Positions 62,901 to 64,000 of a stretch of 64,000 nt of DNA are shown piece by piece. The translations under genes and the position numbers were made by a program. Position 1 is the stretch's first letter; each line of letters begins with the position of its first letter. The notes beneath the pieces were generated by a model. The model saw nothing but the letters and a program-made list of their open reading frames with translations, made no database searches and was not told the DNA's origin. The stretch spans positions 7,645,902 through 7,709,901 of the forward strand of contig CM055828.1 of NCBI GenBank assembly GCA_029582265.1. Direction: 5' to 3'. This DNA comes from Zoroaster sp. YZ-2022. Taxonomy: Eukaryota > Echinodermata > Asteroidea > Forcipulatida > Zoroasteridae.

Positions 62901-63003
62901 GTACCTACCTAACTTTTTCGTTAAGTTCGTCAAGTTCGCCTGGACCTAGTTTCCCGCCTCGAAAGAGTGACATCACCTTTTGCTGTACGCTAGATCGAAA
63001 CAT
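50942..63003 (-). CDS. PRR5: PRR5/PRR5L (Protor) homologue, mTORC2 subunit, seven exons
   Basis: Minus-strand exons 63003-62909, 60566-60518, 55839-55782, 53694-53603, 53347-53269, 51844-51608 and 51195-50942 join in phase to 287 aa. The order matches vertebrate PRR5: KVMSLFRGGKLGPGELDELN (9-28), LKSEIGEFITDYYK (35-48), LLSSLAKQWTKFFCEILPTL (71-90), then AIFCPVQ, ILQLSLLGFRDHIVLKL, EIVQMLLHLQSVRESG and LVAKVVCPYLGTRGL. The C-terminal exon is S/T/R-rich (SPIHTPTMSPREHSAS), like the phosphorylated tails of PRR5. PRR5 and PRR5L bind Rictor in mTORC2, which phosphorylates AKT, PKC and SGK. At 287 aa it is shorter than the human proteins (about 370-390 aa), mainly in the tail. The ATG at 63003 is two codons after an in-frame TAG; it may be the true start, or this may be an internal exon spliced near 62990 with the real start outside the window. 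PRR5 and PRR5L cannot be distinguished. Confidence 0.92.
52210..53170. other. CpG-rich segment in Prr5 intron 5
   Basis: About 1 kb dense in CG dinucleotides and repeated TCGGGCTGCGA, GGTCGCAGCGGGAG and GGGAGCGCG motifs, inside AT-rich DNA between exons at 53269-53347 and 51608-51844. It also holds a (GT)n...(CA)n hairpin at 52799-52840 and TTTTGTGCATGCACAAAA at 52412-52429. It may be a CpG-rich transposon, a CpG island or an internal promoter; the motif repetition favours a transposon. Confidence 0.55.
53732..53996. mobile_element. Palindromic hairpin element with 13-bp target duplication
   Basis: Arms of about 115 bp (GTAAGACTAATTGCGGTGAC and complement) pair almost perfectly across 53730-53962, with an inner stem TCGACGTTTCGATCAGTATG. 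One end carries an extra unpaired tail ending in AGCTACAAGGTTTTACC. TAACGTAAAAGTA flanks both sides (53719-53731, 53997-54009). In Prr5 intron 4. Confidence 0.8.
54176..54515. repeat. Possible short TIR element
   Basis: GATAAAATAATATTTTCCAC at the left and GTGTGGAAAATTATTTCAGT at the right are imperfect inverted ends around 340 bp that include the palindrome GCGCCAAAAGGCATTTTTGG. No clear target duplication. Confidence 0.35.
55087..55127. mobile_element. Terminal fragment of AGGGRCAGT-family MITE
   Basis: TTAA then AGGGACAGTATCGTCACAAT and GACTTTCAACAGGGC; only the first 40 bp are present. In Prr5 intron 3. Confidence 0.5.
55840..60517 (-). other. Prr5 intron 2
   Basis: 4.7 kb of AT-rich sequence between exons 60518-60566 and 55782-55839. 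Apart from the hairpin at 59614-59784 no repeat family from the rest of the window is recognised, which makes it the quietest long intron here. Confidence 0.7.
59614..59784. repeat. 171-bp GC-rich hairpin
   Basis: GGGAATAACAATTTGACGC...GGGCGATAAGGACC pairs with GGTCCTTATCGCCCGTG...ACTGTTATTCCC; arms of about 75-80 bp, loop about 14 bp. Probably a fold-back MITE in Prr5 intron 2. Confidence 0.65.
60837..62226 (+). mobile_element. Kolobok-like DNA transposon remnant with THAP exon
   Basis: Inverted ends AGGTCCTAGGAA (60837-60848) and its complement (62215-62226) are flanked on both sides by TTAA (60833-60836, 62227-62230). A second inverted pair, GTGACGTAGACCTAGGA at 61020-61036 and its complement at 62027-62043, lies exactly 171 bp in from each 12-bp end. 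The interior carries the broken THAP exon. TTAA targets plus a THAP domain point to the Kolobok superfamily, but with no transposase core this is inference. It lies in Prr5 intron 1 on the opposite strand. Confidence 0.75.
61157..61491 (+). pseudogene. THAP zinc-finger coding exon, frameshifted, inside a TTAA transposon
   Basis: The reading frame from ATG 61157 gives MPCRCVVAGCSN, HRFPPDP, W33, C54-x2-H57 and FEPTYFDRG: the C2CH pattern and fixed P, W and F of a THAP DNA-binding domain. It stops at 61375. The expected end of the domain continues in another frame from about 61365 (FKAMLRPDAVPTIF, then a basic KKRPEKKRV stretch) up to a good donor GGTAAGT at 61491/61492. A one-base shift therefore breaks the domain; decay or an assembly error could explain it. 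THAP domains occur in P-element and Kolobok transposases and in host THAP genes. The TTAA-flanked context favours a transposon. No catalytic domain is present. Confidence 0.75.
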
Positions 63004-63108
63004 TAACAACTAGTTAGGCCTAAGTTTTATAAAATGACATATAGTTGTTATTAACAATGAAATAATTGAACTAAATTAACACTAAATTGACTCCAACTCA
63101 GTCATTCG

Positions 63109-63280
63109 CAGTGGCGTAGCCAGGACTTTTTCAGTGGGTGGGGGGCCCAGGGGTATGGGTTTTTTCCCCTTTTCTTTTTCTTTTCATTTTTTGGGGCACT
63201 ATCGGAATTTTTCGTGGGGGGAACTGGAATTTGTGGGGGGCACGTGCCCCCCACCCCGGGCCCCCGTGGCTACGCCGCTG
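63109..63280. mobile_element. hAT-like MITE
   Basis: Ends CAGTGGCGTAGCCAGG and GTGGCTACGCCGCTG enclose 172 bp with G-rich and C-rich halves. Flanking GTCATTCG (63101-63108) and ATCATTCG (63281-63288) match at 7 of 8 positions. CAGTGGCGTAGC ends recur on hAT elements in many animals. It lies just upstream of the first recognised Prr5 exon. Confidence 0.85.
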
Positions 63281-63860
63281 ATCATTCGGTTGAAAATACA
63301 ATTATATAGGCCTTTGGATAATTGAGTTCGATCGATGTTAATTAATTGTTTCGACACTAAATCATAACCTCATCTATAGCCTAATATCTACAAATGGAAA
63401 AACAAATAAAATACTATCCCCGAATTAAAGAACAGAATGTAAATTATCATCCCTGTCGAGCTCAGACAAAAACAAATTAATGAACCACTACGGATGTCAA
63501 ATAATAACGAGCTGCCCGTTACATTGGGGAACACCTTATTATAATTAAATTGTGGATGGACTAAAAACCGTGCGTCGTATCGAAATTAAAATGTGTTCCA
63601 CTCGCCCCAATATATAGGCCTATACGCCTACACGTGAATACAACACAAAAATATCCTTAAAGGGACGGTGCATTATTCGAGTTTTCAAGAAATATATCAT
63701 AGAACAAAAATGTCATCACAATAGGTGCTCACGTTTTTGAGCAAACAACGAAAACGTATACATGTTTTTATATTTTACAAAAAGTTGTACGTGTACCATG
63801 GGGGTGGCCCGCTGAGGGATTTTTAAATATATATATTATTGACTATTTTCGCAAAAAATA

Positions 63861-63892
<32 letters not shown>

Positions 63893-64000
63893 GGGAAAAA
63901 AGTGCCTAGGGACAATTCCATGTTTATTCACGGTTACATTTTGAGGTATTGGGCCCACTCTTAATGCCATAATTATTTCACTTATATATTTCACTCATCA

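Overview
This is animal nuclear DNA. The genes are split into short exons with GT/AG boundaries, introns reach 22 kb, base composition is AT-rich, and the non-coding part is packed with short transposon copies. The proteins and repeats suit a marine invertebrate deuterostome (echinoderm, hemichordate or cephalochordate); the species cannot be fixed from sequence alone.

Three genes can be assembled by joining open exons whose splice phases agree. (1) Plus strand, 539-35397, nine exons, 551 aa: a CREB3L1/CREB3L2-type (OASIS/BBF2H7) ER-membrane bZIP transcription factor, with about 2 kb of AT-rich probable 3'UTR to about 37.57 kb. (2) Plus strand, 38800-43472, four exons, about 406 aa: a DM-domain (doublesex/mab-3-related, Dmrt) transcription factor with a CAG-encoded polyglutamine tract; its last splice junction is uncertain. 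(3) Minus strand, 63003-50942, seven exons, 287 aa: a PRR5/PRR5L (Protor) homologue, a Rictor-binding subunit of mTORC2. The genes share no obvious pathway; they are simply adjacent.

Introns and spacers hold most of the other recognisable content. There are several families of short non-autonomous elements at TTAA targets: piggyBac-like CCCTCCTA, CCCTAACC and CCCTTTCA ends, and Kolobok-like AGGG ends. Two hAT-like elements have near-perfect 8-bp target duplications. A 1.39-kb TTAA-flanked element carries a broken THAP-domain coding exon inside Prr5 intron 1. There are two tRNA-derived SINE families, a reverse-transcriptase fragment, and several large fold-back elements.

The most unusual element is a small family of near-perfect hairpins (9.6, 17.1 and 53.8 kb, plus a fragment at 39.4 kb) flanked by 10-13-bp direct repeats with one unpaired end, which does not fit an ordinary TIR transposon. 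Several elements are nested, so relative insertion ages can be read. Other notable features are a perfect 363-bp tandem duplication carrying a candidate poly(A) signal downstream of Prr5, a CpG-rich segment in a Prr5 intron, and a minisatellite directly after a CREB3L splice donor.
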